NCBI GenBank assembly: GCA_023078555.1
Contig: CM041199.1
Location: forward strand, 3,654,513-3,718,512
Length of the DNA: 64,000 nucleotides
Direction of reading: 5' to 3'
Origin: Ulva prolifera
Taxonomy: Eukaryota > Chlorophyta > Ulvophyceae > Ulvales > Ulvaceae
A program made the translations under genes and the position numbers. Position 1 is the stretch's first letter; each line of letters starts with the position of its first letter. Positions 1 to 10,911 of the stretch are shown piece after piece. The notes beneath the pieces were generated by a model. That model searched no databases and was not told where the DNA came from. It worked only from the letters and a program-made list of their open reading frames with translations.

Positions 1-1718
1 AAGCGGATGCCGCCTTGCTGGACCTTTACCCTAGAAGCACAATGAGAAAGGCGCCACCCTGCAGATGCTATGTCCGAAGGGGGGCACGCACACCTCCACC
101 AACAAATCTTGCAGCATGGTCGGCATGTCCTGACACGGTGCACTGAATGCAGATCGTCGACCAATTGCAGTGAACGTGGCTGAAGGATGCTGTTGCTGCG
201 TCGATGTTACGCGCGCGTGATGTAAGACTACAAGTCGAACGCAGATGCGCAAAAATGCTTGTAGCAGGTGCAACTGTCAGGTTCTCGAAGCCGCAGTACG
301 GGCCGGGCATCTGCCACGGCAGCTGTGCCACCGAGTTTTCGGGTGGTTCAGTTTGCACATCGGCTGTGCGGGAGTCTTGGGGAATGGCGCCGAAGGAAGC
401 GACTTCGTCTGGTCTTATGACATATGATCCCGTATGCGAGATGTGGACCGTCGGCAGGCTTGTGCTTTGCGGAACTACCGATAGCTAACATGAGGTACAT
501 AAGACGCAGTCGGTCGCATCATGAGGCAACGCTCCCTGCACACGCCGAGCATGCGAAGCCCGTGACGAAACGGAAGTCAGCCGAATGTGACGATCAGCAG
601 AAGAGGATCTCCCTTGGAGGGAACGTCTGGTGGAGGTGACAGCTGGCGGTACCCTTCGCCACCATACATCGGACAGCCTTCACAGCTTGAAGCGTGTTTT
701 GGAGGGGACAAGCAAAGGATATGCTCGTTTTTAGGAAATGTATTTGAATTTGTTGAGAGTTCAATGAGTTTACTGACGGTGACTTGGTGGCACAGGCGAC
801 GACGAATTCCGCTGCAGAGCCTGGCAAAGACATCGTGCGGGCAATAAGACGAGCGCTGAAAAAAGGTTTCAAGATATACTAAACTTGATCAAGGTATGGG
901 GCCTGTTCATTCACTACAGCGTGGTGTTGCCGGGAGGTCGCTCAGATCACCTGTCTCGGCGCGATCGATGTCTACATGCGGCCACCAACGCAACGCATTG
1001 AAGCACATTTTTCAGGATAGGTAGATTATAGTTTCCATACCGGCGCTAGAGTACCCGCTGCCATGCCAGCGTCGGCATATCGCGACACCACGCACAGGGA
1101 ATCATCTGTACGCATCGCTGCGTCCACGAGCGTCGTCGGTACATTACTTCCTCCTGTGCTCCAACAAGCACGTATGCATGGCATATCAATGCCCCGCGGT
1201 TCTCGTGGCTGAAGAGTGAGTGCGTGGGGTCCCCTGCTGGATCTCTGCAAGGCAGCAGACGTCTGCTGCTGTCCGCTGTGCACACAGCCAAGCCAGCAAG
1301 CAACGCCTCCCGCGCGAGCATACAGATGATTGCGTACCGCCGACAGCATCAAGCAACCAGGCCAACGCCTGCAGCCGAGATCCCATCCAACGAGTTGCTT
1401 GTGCACACTTGCTTGCCCTACCATTTGCGAGATTGTGATTGCACTCCAAACCATAACCGGCCCACCACGGCTACACTCATCCGCTCTCCAACGGCTACTT
1501 ACTCAGGTGTGCCGTGGCGAGTCGCCATGTGCGTCCATACAGTCGGTCGGTCCAACCTGCGACAGCGCCTGACGGACAACATGATCCCTCCTGCCGGTGG
1601 GCCTGAAGGCCCAGGACCCCACGCCGTTGACAAAAGCCATGTACCAACATAGTCTATATGATGTAGACCCTCCCGGCTCAATGCAGGGGCGCCCCCGCAC
1701 ATCGCTTCAGCAGCAGAG
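1..1718. other. No supported gene
   Basis: Only short open frames on both strands. None has a plausible splice partner, a recognisable motif or a sustained coding bias. I see nothing else in it apart from ordinary low-level simple sequence. Confidence 0.5.
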
Positions 1719-2715
1719 ATGGCACCATCCGTCCGCGCCTGCGCCACCGCCGCGCTTTTGGCCCTCTGCGGCGTCCTTGTGGCCGCGCCCGCCCCGGCCC
1801 GCGCCGACCTCGCCGCCGGCCTCGCGCCGCCCCCGGCCACGGCCGCCCCCAACGTCTCCGACCTTGTAACAGACGGCCTCGACGCGACAGGTGTGCGGCG
1901 TCTGCCCGCTCTCTTTACTCGTTCGGTTCCTATCGTTTTTGCCGTATTCGTTCTGTTCCTATCGTTTTTGCCGTATTCGTTCTGTTCCTACCGTTTTTGC
2001 CGTATTCGTTCTGTTCTTATCGTTTTTGCCGTATTCGTTCTGTTCCTTTCGTTTTTGCCGTATTCGTTCTGTTCCTATCGTTTTTGCCGTATTCGTTCTG
2101 TTCCTATCGTTTTTTGCCGGGAGACGCGTGCCTGACTTCGTGCATCAAGCACGCGGGCGCATGTGCTGCTCTGACGTGCCGCGGTGGTCAGCCGCTGGGG
2201 CGCATGCATGAGCACGTGAAGGCGTCGAGCCACTTGCAGCGCCTTCGCCTCTGTCCAGTGCGCCCATACGTGTACAGTGCCACACTGCCCGCCTGTGATC
2301 TTGTCAATTGACACTGTCGTCTCGGCCGGATGATCGTGAACGTGGGGCGCCTTTGGCAGGCTAATGACGATTTGCACACTCAGCCTTTGACCGATGTGAT
2401 TCAAGACATCATTCTTGAGAATCGGGGTCGTGCAGAGCCGAGCGTCATGATGCAGGTCAGAGACACTCTTGTCACGACTGATGTCACTGAAACTGTGTCA
2501 CAGTACATACATACATGCGTGCAGGCACCATCGCCGATGAGGACGTCGTGCCCGCAGACACCAACTTTGACAACGCCACCACGACCCTCGACAGCGCGGC
2601 CGAGGACTTTGACGGCTCCATCGGCGACGGCACTTCCGCCGCCGTCCATGCATGCACGGCGGCCGCGGCCGTCGCCGCCGCCACCGCCGCCGCTGCGGCC
2701 GTGCTCGCGTTGTAG
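1719..2715 (+). CDS. Small secreted Ala-rich protein, possibly GPI-anchored
   Basis: Two exons, 1719-1890 and 2525-2715, join in phase (one base plus two) to give about 120 residues. The donor is GTGTGC at 1891 and the acceptor ends TGCAG at 2524. Residues 1-29 are a classic signal peptide: a short basic start, a Leu/Ala core, then an APARA-type cleavage region. The middle is acidic and Thr/Asn-rich (EDVVPADTNFDNATTTLD). The C-terminus is a long Ala/Val stretch ending VLAL, which looks like a GPI-attachment signal or a tail anchor. I recognise no domain. The 634-bp intron contains a 29-bp minisatellite. The signal peptide is clear; the GPI reading is an inference. The start is the first ATG before the hydrophobic core. 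Confidence 0.6.
1921..2119 (+). repeat. 29-bp minisatellite in the intron of the secreted-protein gene
   Basis: About seven near-perfect head-to-tail copies of a 29-bp unit beginning TTCGTTCTGTTCCTATCG and ending TTTTTGCCGTA, with single-base variants (for example CCTACCG, TCTTATCG, CCTTTCG). Because 29 is not a multiple of three, all three forward frames stay open and read the same peptide in turn. This creates false open frames of about 100 codons. Confidence 0.95.
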
Positions 2716-4690
2716 TCTGGAAGTTGTGCAATGGCTGTGCGGCGCTGTTCACATGCATGCATACCATGCGTGTGGGCGGCACATGTTCCAAACGCAGTGG
2801 ATAAGAGGGGAGTGGGCGGAGCGGTGACGTGATGGGTGGATCGGTCACGGCAGCAGATCCGGTGGGGCTGAGACGATTTTCTTGCAATAACGCTGTTTAT
2901 CCTACTGCATGCGTCGCGCTTAAGCCCGCATAGACTGGTGTGTGTGCACTGATGTGAACGTGCGAGCCGGCGCCGAAGCCCGTCGTGCTTGCGGCGCATT
3001 CCAGGCGGCGGCCATGATGTCGAGATGATTGAGCGACCGCATGGGAAGGCACGCGCAGCGCGCGGCTTTTCGACGCAGACCGGTGCTGGGGCCGTGCCTG
3101 CGCACCCGGAACAGCCCGCAGCAGCCTCAGCGTACGCGGCCGGGGCGGGCCGTAGGGGTGCAGCCACTCAGGCTGCCTTCCAGGGCTTCCTAAAGGCACC
3201 CCTGCTTGTGCCAAAAGAATAAATCTCGAAAAAGGATAAGACTGTCTGCTGTTGCACCATCTGATTGACACTGGAGGTGTCGCGGGAGCGTGCTGTCCGG
3301 GGCCAGGCAAGGCGCGCCACACGGCTGTGCCAACCCAACTGGTCGTGGCGGCCGCGCCGCAGGTGCCAGATTGAAGGGGGGGGGGTTGACCCTGTAGCGG
3401 CGGCGCGGTTCTGCTGCTTCTCCCCACGCGGAAACCGCGGTGTCCAGCCGGGATGCGGTGGACGATTTGAAAATAAAACCTGGCTGCCGGGGTGTTGCTG
3501 CTCCGAGGCCGGTTGCAGTTCGAGTGCCGTGGCGTTGTCTCCTGTAAGCGAGCGTGGTTGTCCGTACCTGTTGCTACGGCCAATCCCCGTTTGACTGGCC
3601 ATCAATGGCACGTAGGTTCACCGCGAATCCCTCTGTAACTCGATTATCTGAGTGAGATTTGATTGGTAGCGACCGTTGGGTGCCCTTGAGCCCATGCATG
3701 ACTGTTACGACTCAAACCCTATGGGACCAGTGCACCTGCGCCAGATCATTTGACAAGGTGAGACTGCACGGGGGGCTCCTGCAGAGATCAGGAAGAGAGT
3801 ACACACACAACGCAGTGAAGTGGGCACACGCATGCGCCTCCGCACACCCTTCACCTGCCACCCTGACGCCTGGGAGCGCCCACACACTTGTGTCCCATAA
3901 TTGTAGTGCTGCCTGCACCTTAAATAAAATTTTGTTTTTTTAAATTATAAAAAAGGCGGCTGTGCCTTCATATTGGGTGAGGCTCGTCCTCGGAGCAACC
4001 ACGTCACGCCAGAGCTGGATGGATGCCATGGTGCGCTGCGGCTGCCGCCTACCCAGTAGCCTGACAATATGATACAGTAGACGACACACACGTCACGCAG
4101 AAACTACAAGATCTCGGGCCATTGCATGGCAGAGCACCAGATCTAACTGGCAGACATTGCATCACAATCAATAATCCGGTGAATCTTCCACCCGTTCGGC
4201 ACAACACCAAAACGAATTCAGGGCAAACTGCCTGCTTGACTATGACCAGCACTGGCCCGTCACGGAACTCACAGCTCATCCACCGGCTCCTTCACACATC
4301 AAGGCAACAGCAACGCCCCCGTGTTCGTAAGCCCGGCACAGCACCGACCATCTAGTTCATTGCGATCTACTTTCTCTGCATCTAGCATTGCACTGTGCCA
4401 AGTTCCAAGGCCAGCAAGTTTTGCCTCTGCATGGGAACATGACAGGGCAAAGCAGTTAAGCACGCCACTAGCTGAGACAAAAGTCGCATGGAAACAGTTT
4501 CCGCGGAGCCAGACTCCGAAGTTTTCCACTGCGGCGTGGACAGCAGCAGCAGCCGTGCGCTTTGGCCACGCACCTGCAGCCACCCCGGCCCCGCTGCACA
4601 CCACGCTCAGCACAGCACGCCCGGCACAGCACGCTGAGAGAGAGCATAAAGACGCAAACAGGGTCGCAGCGCCGGGGCGCCGCGTCGCCG
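2716..4690. other. Intergenic, no supported gene
   Basis: Several overlapping open frames of up to about 228 codons exist on the minus strand near 2.9-3.6 kb. They overlap each other in different frames and show no motif or splice continuity, so I treat them as GC-driven chance frames. One copy of the dispersed motif centred on GGCCATTGCATGGCAGAGCA lies at 4110-4137. Confidence 0.4.
4110..4137 (+). repeat. Dispersed motif B, copy 1
   Basis: Contains GGCCATTGCATGGCAGAGCA preceded by GATCTCG. Related copies are at 8428-8450 (+), 16087-16114 (-), 39061-39084 (-), 52632-52658 (+) and 59225-59245 (-), with a partial copy near 6415-6432. This is the cleanest copy in the window. Confidence 0.75.
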
Positions 4691-6265
4691 CTACTGCAAC
4701 TCAACAGTCACCCCTGCCTCGGCAGCCGCTTGCTCGATCCCTGCGCGCGCCGCCTTGCAGAAGTCCCCACGCAGGAGCTGCAGCGTGAAGCGACCCTGCA
4801 TCTTCAGTGGCCGCGGCAGCTCCACGAGCCCCTCCGCCTCCTCCGTCGCCCCGTCGTCCCTCCCGATTACCACAACACGCGGCGCGCGGGGGCCACACAC
4901 AGAGTTCATACCGAGAATCCGCAGCCGCGGCAGAGCCCCCGCCGCCTCGACCACCGCCACGAGCCCCTCCCCTAGCACCGCGTTGCGGTGCAACTGCAGC
5001 ACCTCTAGACACTGCAGCGCGCTGACGTGCCGCGCGATGTTCGCCGCGCCCTCCGCCGTTGCGCGCACCTGCTGCAGCTGCAGCTCCGACAGCGCACACA
5101 TGGCCGAAAACCCCTCCGCGAGCGCCGAAACGCCCTCATCTCGCAGATCCGAATACGCGAGGTCGAGGCGCACGAGGGCGGGGAGCGGGACGGCGCAGAG
5201 CGCATGCATGGAGTCGCGCGCCGCGTCGACGCTGCCGTTCGCCGAGCGCAGGCGGAGCTCCTGCAGGCAGGGCGCCCACACGCGCATGCATGCCACGAAT
5301 GCATCGCTCGCGACGAGGCGCATGCTGCCGGCGCTGATGTCGAGCGCGCTGAGGCGCGACAGCGTGGCGAGGTCGCGCAGCATGGCCTCCGCGGTCGCAC
5401 GCGCGCTCGGCAGCGCGTGCGCGAGGCTCAGCCGCCGCAGCCCCGGCATGCATGCGAGCATGTCCCCGAACCTGTCAAGGCCCTCGCTGAGGTGGCCGAA
5501 CCCGAGGTCCAGCGCCTCCATCCGCTCCCAGAAGCGCGCCGGGTCGAGCGCTCCGTCACACTCCGCGAGGCAGCTCACGCGGTCGATGTACGCGTCCGAG
5601 AGATCAAGGGTGGCTAGAGGGGGCAACTTCGGCGCGATCAGGTTCCACGACCGCTCCTCAAGCCATGTCCGCGCGAGGGAGAGCTCCCGGAGGGCCGTGA
5701 GGCTGCCGACGTGGGTCGCGAGGGCCTGGAAGCTGCCCTCCGAGAGGGGGTTGGCTGAGAGGTCGAGAGCGGTGAGACGGCAGCCGAGGGCGGGCACGTG
5801 CGGCGCGAGCGGCTGCAGCGACGCGAGCGCGCCCTGCAGGCTCAGCCGTTCTAGCGCCGGCAGCCGCGCGAAGCACGGGCCGATCGCGTGCTCGAGCCCC
5901 CGCGCGTTGACCACCGACACGCGCAGGCGCTTCAGTTCGAGAGCGCGAAGGGCTGGCAGCGCGGTGAGGAGGCGGAGGGTCTCGCCGTCAAAGCACACCG
6001 TCTTCGTCGGAGGCATCGTGAGGCAGAGGGAGACGTGCGTGAGGTGGGGGAACGCGGCCGCAGCGGCGCGCGCGGCGCGGTGGCACAGCAGCGGCATGTC
6101 GGTGGTGAGCGCGAGGGTGGCGTGGGTGTCGATCGCGGGGAGGTGGGCACGCAGGGCGAGGGGGTGGTGGTGGGGGGCAACAGCGTTGAGCAGCGGCGCG
6201 AGGCGGGGGGCGCGGGAGAGCAGCGACACCGCCGTGTGCTCCGGCAGGTCGGACAGGACCTGCAA
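4691..6265 (-). CDS. Leucine-rich-repeat protein (RNI-like)
   Basis: One long exon of 523-525 codons, very GC-rich. The frame starts with VLSDLPEHTAVSLLSRAPRL, resembling an F-box-like or lead-in helix. It then has a run of leucine-rich repeats of about 25-30 residues, for example LRALELKRL, LERLSLQGAL, LTALDLSANPLSEGSFQAL, LRELSLARTWL, LATLDLSDAYI, LRRLSLAHAL, LVRLDLAYSDLRDEG and LEVLQLHRNAVLGEG. The repeat phase resembles ribonuclease-inhibitor-type LRRs, which form curved protein-binding surfaces. The first in-frame ATG is at 6265, but TTGCAG ends at 6260, so the coding exon may really begin at 6259 with an upstream exon not identified. No signal peptide or membrane helix is seen, so it is probably intracellular. 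Substrate or partner unknown. Confidence 0.75.
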   Translation of the reverse strand: MQVLSDLPEHTAVSLLSRAPRLAPLLNAVAPHHHPLALRAHLPAIDTHATLALTTDMPLLCHRAARAAAAAFPHLTHVSLCLTMPPTKTVCFDGETLRLLTALPALRALELKRLRVSVVNARGLEHAIGPCFARLPALERLSLQGALASLQPLAPHVPALGCRLTALDLSANPLSEGSFQALATHVGSLTALRELSLARTWLEERSWNLIAPKLPPLATLDLSDAYIDRVSCLAECDGALDPARFWERMEALDLGFGHLSEGLDRFGDMLACMPGLRRLSLAHALPSARATAEAMLRDLATLSRLSALDISAGSMRLVASDAFVACMRVWAPCLQELRLRSANGSVDAARDSMHALCAVPLPALVRLDLAYSDLRDEGVSALAEGFSAMCALSELQLQQVRATAEGAANIARHVSALQCLEVLQLHRNAVLGEGLVAVVEAAGALPRLRILGMNSVCGPRAPRVVVIGRDDGATEEAEGLVELPRPLKMQGRFTLQLLRGDFCKAARAGIEQAAAEAGVTVELQ

Positions 6266-7388
6266 GGGGCAGGTGCATTGAGATTTTGAACATGTCGGGT
6301 GTCCACTACTGCATGCAAAGTACCGTATGACTGCTGATTATTGAGACCACGTGTGAGATTCTCAGTGGTCCGGATCTGGCCCCGCTACCTCGAGGCGGTA
6401 CAAGGGCTGGGGCGATTACATGGCAGAGCACCAGAGCATGCTGCCCAGCATTCCGAACGTAAGCTGTTGCCATCCGTCACAGCTGTGAGGGCGGGGGGGG
6501 GGGGGGGGGGGGGGGGGGTGATGCTGGGCAATACCAAGGGTTCATGCATCGCAGGCGTGCTAGACCATGAGGCGCGCGGCGCAGCAGGTAGCGAGAGGTG
6601 GCGGTTGGTGGAGGTGCAGTACGTGAGCACAACCTCAGCAGTTGGCGCATGCGTTGCGCATTTCACGTCGAAGCTTTGGGGAGAAAAAAGTATGGTCGGA
6701 CTGTAGCATACATTTGATTATCGCCGCGGCGGAGGCCTTCTGCATGTGGCAAGGGACGACATGCACATGACAGCTGCAGCCACGTGGCAGCTGAAGGTGT
6801 GGCACGGCCTCGCTACAGGTGCAGCCTGCGGGGGCCCCGTAGCACATAGTGCGGCTTGCACGAGGAGGCTGCATGCATGTGATGATGATGAGTCTGGCGC
6901 ATAGGCACGGTTTGAGATTCAAAATCGTGGATCCACACTAGCAGAGCTAGAGCACGGCAGCGCGGGACTTGGTGGATTCCGCGGCTGTGATTCAGGGTGC
7001 CTGGCCTGGCGCGATGGGCCCCATGGGGTGCGCCGATTGAGAGGTGAACTGTCTTCACGGTGGGGTTGCCTGTGTGGTGACGCGTCATGAGAGCTTCCCC
7101 AACATGCGCCACGTATCGCGAAGGATACATGGGCAGTAAACAAAGGCTGCGATGAGCTATGTGATGGCATTGTTCGATGCCAGTGGAGAGGTGGCGAGGG
7201 CGGGATCGGAGGGCGCAGGCGTGCCGGACTTGAATGTCCCCAGTGCGCGTGGGCTGGGCCGGAAATGCTGTCGCTGGAAGCCTCGACCACGCAAGGGAGT
7301 GTGTGGAAGTTATACTTATTTTTGCCACCTTTTGGAGTATTTTTGTGCGCGACCGAACACCAGCAGCTGTCGAATGGGACCACCGGGC
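6266..7388. other. Intergenic, with a 26-base G run
   Basis: Holds an uninterrupted run of 26 G at 6493-6518 and a partial copy of motif B near 6415-6432. An upstream exon of the LRR gene or a downstream exon of the SKP1-like gene could lie here, but I cannot define one. Confidence 0.4.
6493..6518 (+). repeat. G26 homopolymer
   Basis: 26 consecutive G. On the sense strand of the adjacent LRR gene this is a C run. Similar runs occur at 46994-47017 and 56020-56049. Confidence 0.95.
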
Positions 7389-8059
7389 CTAGATATGTCG
7401 TGCGTAGCCCAGCCTGCGTGCAAGCTTTGAAGCCACAGCAGTACGCGTCATAGCATAATAAGTTATGTGTACCTCGTTAATCGCTCGCTCGCCGGTACTG
7501 GACGCATCTTGATCTCCGAGAAATAGCAACTCGGCAAGCTGGGTAAGAGCTTTGGACGATGTTCTCGCATCATCAAGAAAGTCAGCTGCCTGCAAGAACA
7601 GCCAGGCACCTGTTAGGTGCAGCTTCTGCAAGAGGCTGCTTTGACTGGCTCAGCTGCGAGTCATCGCCGCTTCAATTTCGTCCACAGGCTGACGGAATAG
7701 GTGGGTCAAAAAAGGCAGACACTCCTCTGCCAACCGCAGGAAACGGTTGCCATAACACCACCTCGTTTGCTTGCGTAACGTTACACAGGGAGACGTGCCT
7801 TCACCACTGTCAGCAGATCGTGCAAGGCGGGCGGGGCTGTGGTGCCCGAATTATACTCGAGCCAGGCCTCCAGAGCGCGCTCGCCAACTGGTACACTCAC
7901 CTCTTCTACATCACCAGGATCTTCGGCTAAGTTCTTAAGCAAGACACTCTGTTCAATCAAGGTCGTTGGTACGACATGCCGATTGCCATGCAATCGTGCG
8001 GATAGGCCATCAGGCGTAAACTCCAGCCGCACGGGCACAAATTCGGGCTCCACTACCAT
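7389..8059 (-). CDS. SKP1/BTB-fold-like small protein
   Basis: Two exons, 7805-8059 and 7389-7589, give about 151 residues if the second exon runs to the first stop. The donor GTGAAG follows 7805 and the acceptor TTGCAG precedes 7589. The order of elements resembles a SKP1/BTB fold: a start strand (VVPTTLIEQSVLLKNLAEDP), a variable acidic loop, a strand and helix (VSVPVGERALEAWLEY), then LLTVAADFLDDA, which matches the LLxAADYLD helix of SKP1 and BTB proteins. Proteins of this fold act as adaptors in cullin ubiquitin ligases. A GTACAC donor at the codons after ERAINE could remove the last 33 residues, in which case a further exon exists. Family assignment is by pattern only and uncertain. Confidence 0.45.
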
Positions 8060-10911
8060 CAGACTGCGAACAGTCTAGAAGTTCAGCCGGATTCGTTTCG
8101 GTAGTGCGTAGACGCCTTGAGCATCGCGCCCATGTTGTACCTTCTGGCGAGTGGGCATGCGCACGCAGGAACGCTCCGTCCCAGAAACAGCTCGGCAGAG
8201 CAGCATACAACCTGAAAATTTTCGCGATCAGAGCGCGAAAGCAGCGTCCTGTTATGCAAGGAATGTGTCGCCTGCGCGAATTGGTGCCAATTCGCATCGA
8301 CATCACCGTCGCCCAGTTGTGCACATGCATTGTCGCGTGGACGCAGCCCTGACGTCAGACTGCATCGCTGCGTTCGAGGTCGGCCTCTCACGCCTGGTAC
8401 CCTGGTACCATTAACAAGTTACACATACCGGGCCATTGTACGGCAAAGCAACCAAACACACCAACTCACGGCAACGACCGGTCGCCACACAAGCAACCAC
8501 TAAACCTCATACTAGCAGGTACCATGGTACACCAATGGTTGAAGACCATACCTCCAATGTCTCTGAGATAGCATCAGTCTGTGTTACAGAGACAAAGCCA
8601 GAGAGGGCAGCAGGACACAAATAGAGGCACAATGCACGCATTGGTTTGTGTGGACTGAGCTGCCTTCCCGCTCCGACCACGTACGAGTAGAAACAGCGCA
8701 GGTCTTAAAAGAAAAGCGGGAGCTCAGGCTGCAGGGCAGGGCGCTGTGCATGTTGCAAGGACATGTTGATATGTTGCAAGGACAAAGCAAGCAAGGCAGG
8801 TAGCACCGCCAGCAACAGCCAGGGGAACCACACAGCACGCAACAAGCCACACGATGCACACACCAACACACCCACGCAACGTCAGCACCTGCGCCGGCCA
8901 CAGCCACACAGCCACGCACACGACCACACCCATCCAGCAACACACACAAGCCTCCCACCCTACACCCACAAGCACACCCACACGCCCACCCCCACCCCGC
9001 CAACCAGGCGGGGGCCTTCCCGGGACGGGGGGTTGTTGGGGTCTCGCTGCTTCTTTGTTCGGCAGCCTTGGCTGCGTGTGCTCTCCTTTCTCTTGCGCCT
9101 GGCTGGTTCGCGGGGTGTGGGTGGGCGTGTCGGTGTGCTTGTGGGTATGGGGTGGGCGGCTTGTGTGTTACAAAGGAAAAAGCCGGATGGGCCGGTAGCA
9201 CCGCCAGGACCAAAAGGGAGAGCACAAGAAACGCAATGCGCACGTAGCAGGAGAGCAACAGCCAACGCCAATGGGATGGGCGGCTTGTGTGTTTTTGAGG
9301 ATGTGTGTGGTTGTGTGGGCGTGTGGCTGTGGCCCGCGCGGGTGCTGCCGTTGCGTGGGTGTGTTGGTGTGTGCTCCGTGTGGTTCGGTGCGTGTGGCTC
9401 GTTGCGTGGTGTGAGTTCCTCTGGTTGTTGCTCGCGGTGCTACCTGCCTTGCTTGCTTTGTCCTCATAACACATGGCCGACACAGGAAACCGCTTGCTTG
9501 TTGCCCTAGCGGTGCTACCGGCCACTCCGTATTTGTCCTTGCAACACAGAGGAAACTGGCGGCAGACCACAGAAGCTGCCTGCATCCCTAATTAATACAT
9601 ATCAGATGCATGGCTACGCCCAGAAGGAGCCATTGTCCTGCAGGGAATGTGGCCCCCGCCACCACAACAGGTCTCTGCGATAGACCACTGTATGTCCTTG
9701 ACCAAGATGGCCGGATCAAAGCCGTGGCGTGTATGCCGTGTCAGTAAGATGCACACTGAGCTTTACAAGCAGAGCACCATTAAGTAACCGCTGCGGTGTG
9801 GCTAGATTGTGCTTTGTTGCTTTGAAGTACCTGCGGTGCAACCTGGTGTAACATACAGGAAGCATCACCAATGTCTCCCTCAGGACAACACCGCCATGTA
9901 CATGTCACGGGCGGCGAACCACACGCTTCTGCTGCGACGCGATCGTTTCAGCACACATGCGGTGCAGGGGCTATGCGGGCCCACAAGACACTGCTACCTG
10001 GGTCCTAGGCTATCCCTCCGCCTCTGCAGGCGCGCAGCGTGGCGTGCAGGCAGTCCCGCTAGAGCCCGAAGGCTGACGAGCGAGCTCCACAGTGACGGCC
10101 ATCTGAGCGACTACCATCTGCCACGATGGTCCTGGCCACTGCTCTACTGCATGCCGTCCTCAGTCAAAGACGTACAAAACTGCACATCCGCGGCACACCG
10201 CTGCAGGCTGCTGGGGGGTTCGGTGGTGTAGGGCATCCCGGCAACTCCGAAGCCGCGTGTTCAACTCGCTGCGACTCAATCATTGCGGCAACTGCCCCCA
10301 GGTGCTGCACCAGCAACCCCGTACTGTAGCATGCGCCCTCCCTGACATGCGACATGCAACGTGGTCGTGGCAGCTGTGACCTACGCTGGAGCCACTGTGG
10401 GAGCCCACACAGCCATGTAGCTACAGGCTGGCGGCTGAGCAGGGAAGCGCCGGGACTGGATCCCCCCCCAAAGCCTCTGCCGCTGTCTGCGCCCACCTCG
10501 GCCCTTGGATGCCTCCCTTGGAGGCCTATCTGGAGCCCCCCCCCCTTTCTATGCTGGCACGACCAGTCGCTGTGCACGGGTCAGGCGCGACTGCGTTTGC
10601 GCGGGCACCGTGCGATGCAGCGGCAGCGCAGAGGTGCTACCGGGTCGCCTCACACACAGAGCCCACTTCTGTGCTGCCGCCGTTTTGACGGGGTTGCTAA
10701 TCTGCCGCATGCGGCACTGCCTGCACAGCCATCTGGGCCGGGCTGGTGTGCTGTCTGCAGCGTAGCCGGCCAACAAAATCCCGACCGACCCTTGCCTTAC
10801 CAGGAGGACAGGACACCCACACATAGCCCCTCATGTGCCACACGGCAGGCCGACCCTCAGAGGGCCCCATACAGTGTGGGCGTGTTGCACACGTGCGGCA
10901 CGCAGCACGGT
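8060..10911. other. Intergenic region with a repeat element
   Basis: Contains motif B at 8428-8450, a degenerate core repeat at 8581-8612, and the foldback element at 8772-9550 (own entry). The interval 9551-10911 shows only shadow frames and no gene I can support. The 353-codon frame on the plus strand that runs from it (10354-11415) is antisense to the deubiquitinase exons. Confidence 0.45.
8772..9550. mobile_element. Foldback element with nested inverted arms (repeat family A)
   Basis: The left arm, 8772 to about 8930, starts CAAGGACAAAGCAAGCAAGG and continues CAGGTAGCACCGCC. The reverse complement of about 9310-9472 carries the same sequence, matching over roughly 150 bp with scattered differences. 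A second inverted pair lies inside: 8943-9012 (CACACAAGCC..CACCC) against 9097-9173. A degenerate forward core follows at 9168-9210 and a further inverted core at 9509-9550. No transposase frame is visible. The long inverted arms and repeated cores point to a non-autonomous foldback or MITE-like element, with one insertion probably inside another. The open frames across it are repeat artefacts. Confidence 0.65.

Noticed and set aside
1719..2311. Open frames of 104-138 codons through the 1.9-2.1 kb minisatellite
   Set aside because: They arise from a 29-bp repeat with no stop codon in any frame; the in-phase splice 1890/2525 removes it.
2897..3611. Minus-strand frames of 228 and 147 codons
   Set aside because: They overlap each other in different frames, with no motif or splice partner; typical of GC-rich non-coding DNA.
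4755..6281. 508-codon plus-strand frame
   Set aside because: It is antisense to the leucine-rich-repeat exon and has shadow composition (Arg/Ser/Ala).
8584..9585. 333-codon minus and 248-codon plus frames
   Set aside because: Both run across the foldback repeat; their similar peptides reflect inverted repeat arms, not protein conservation.
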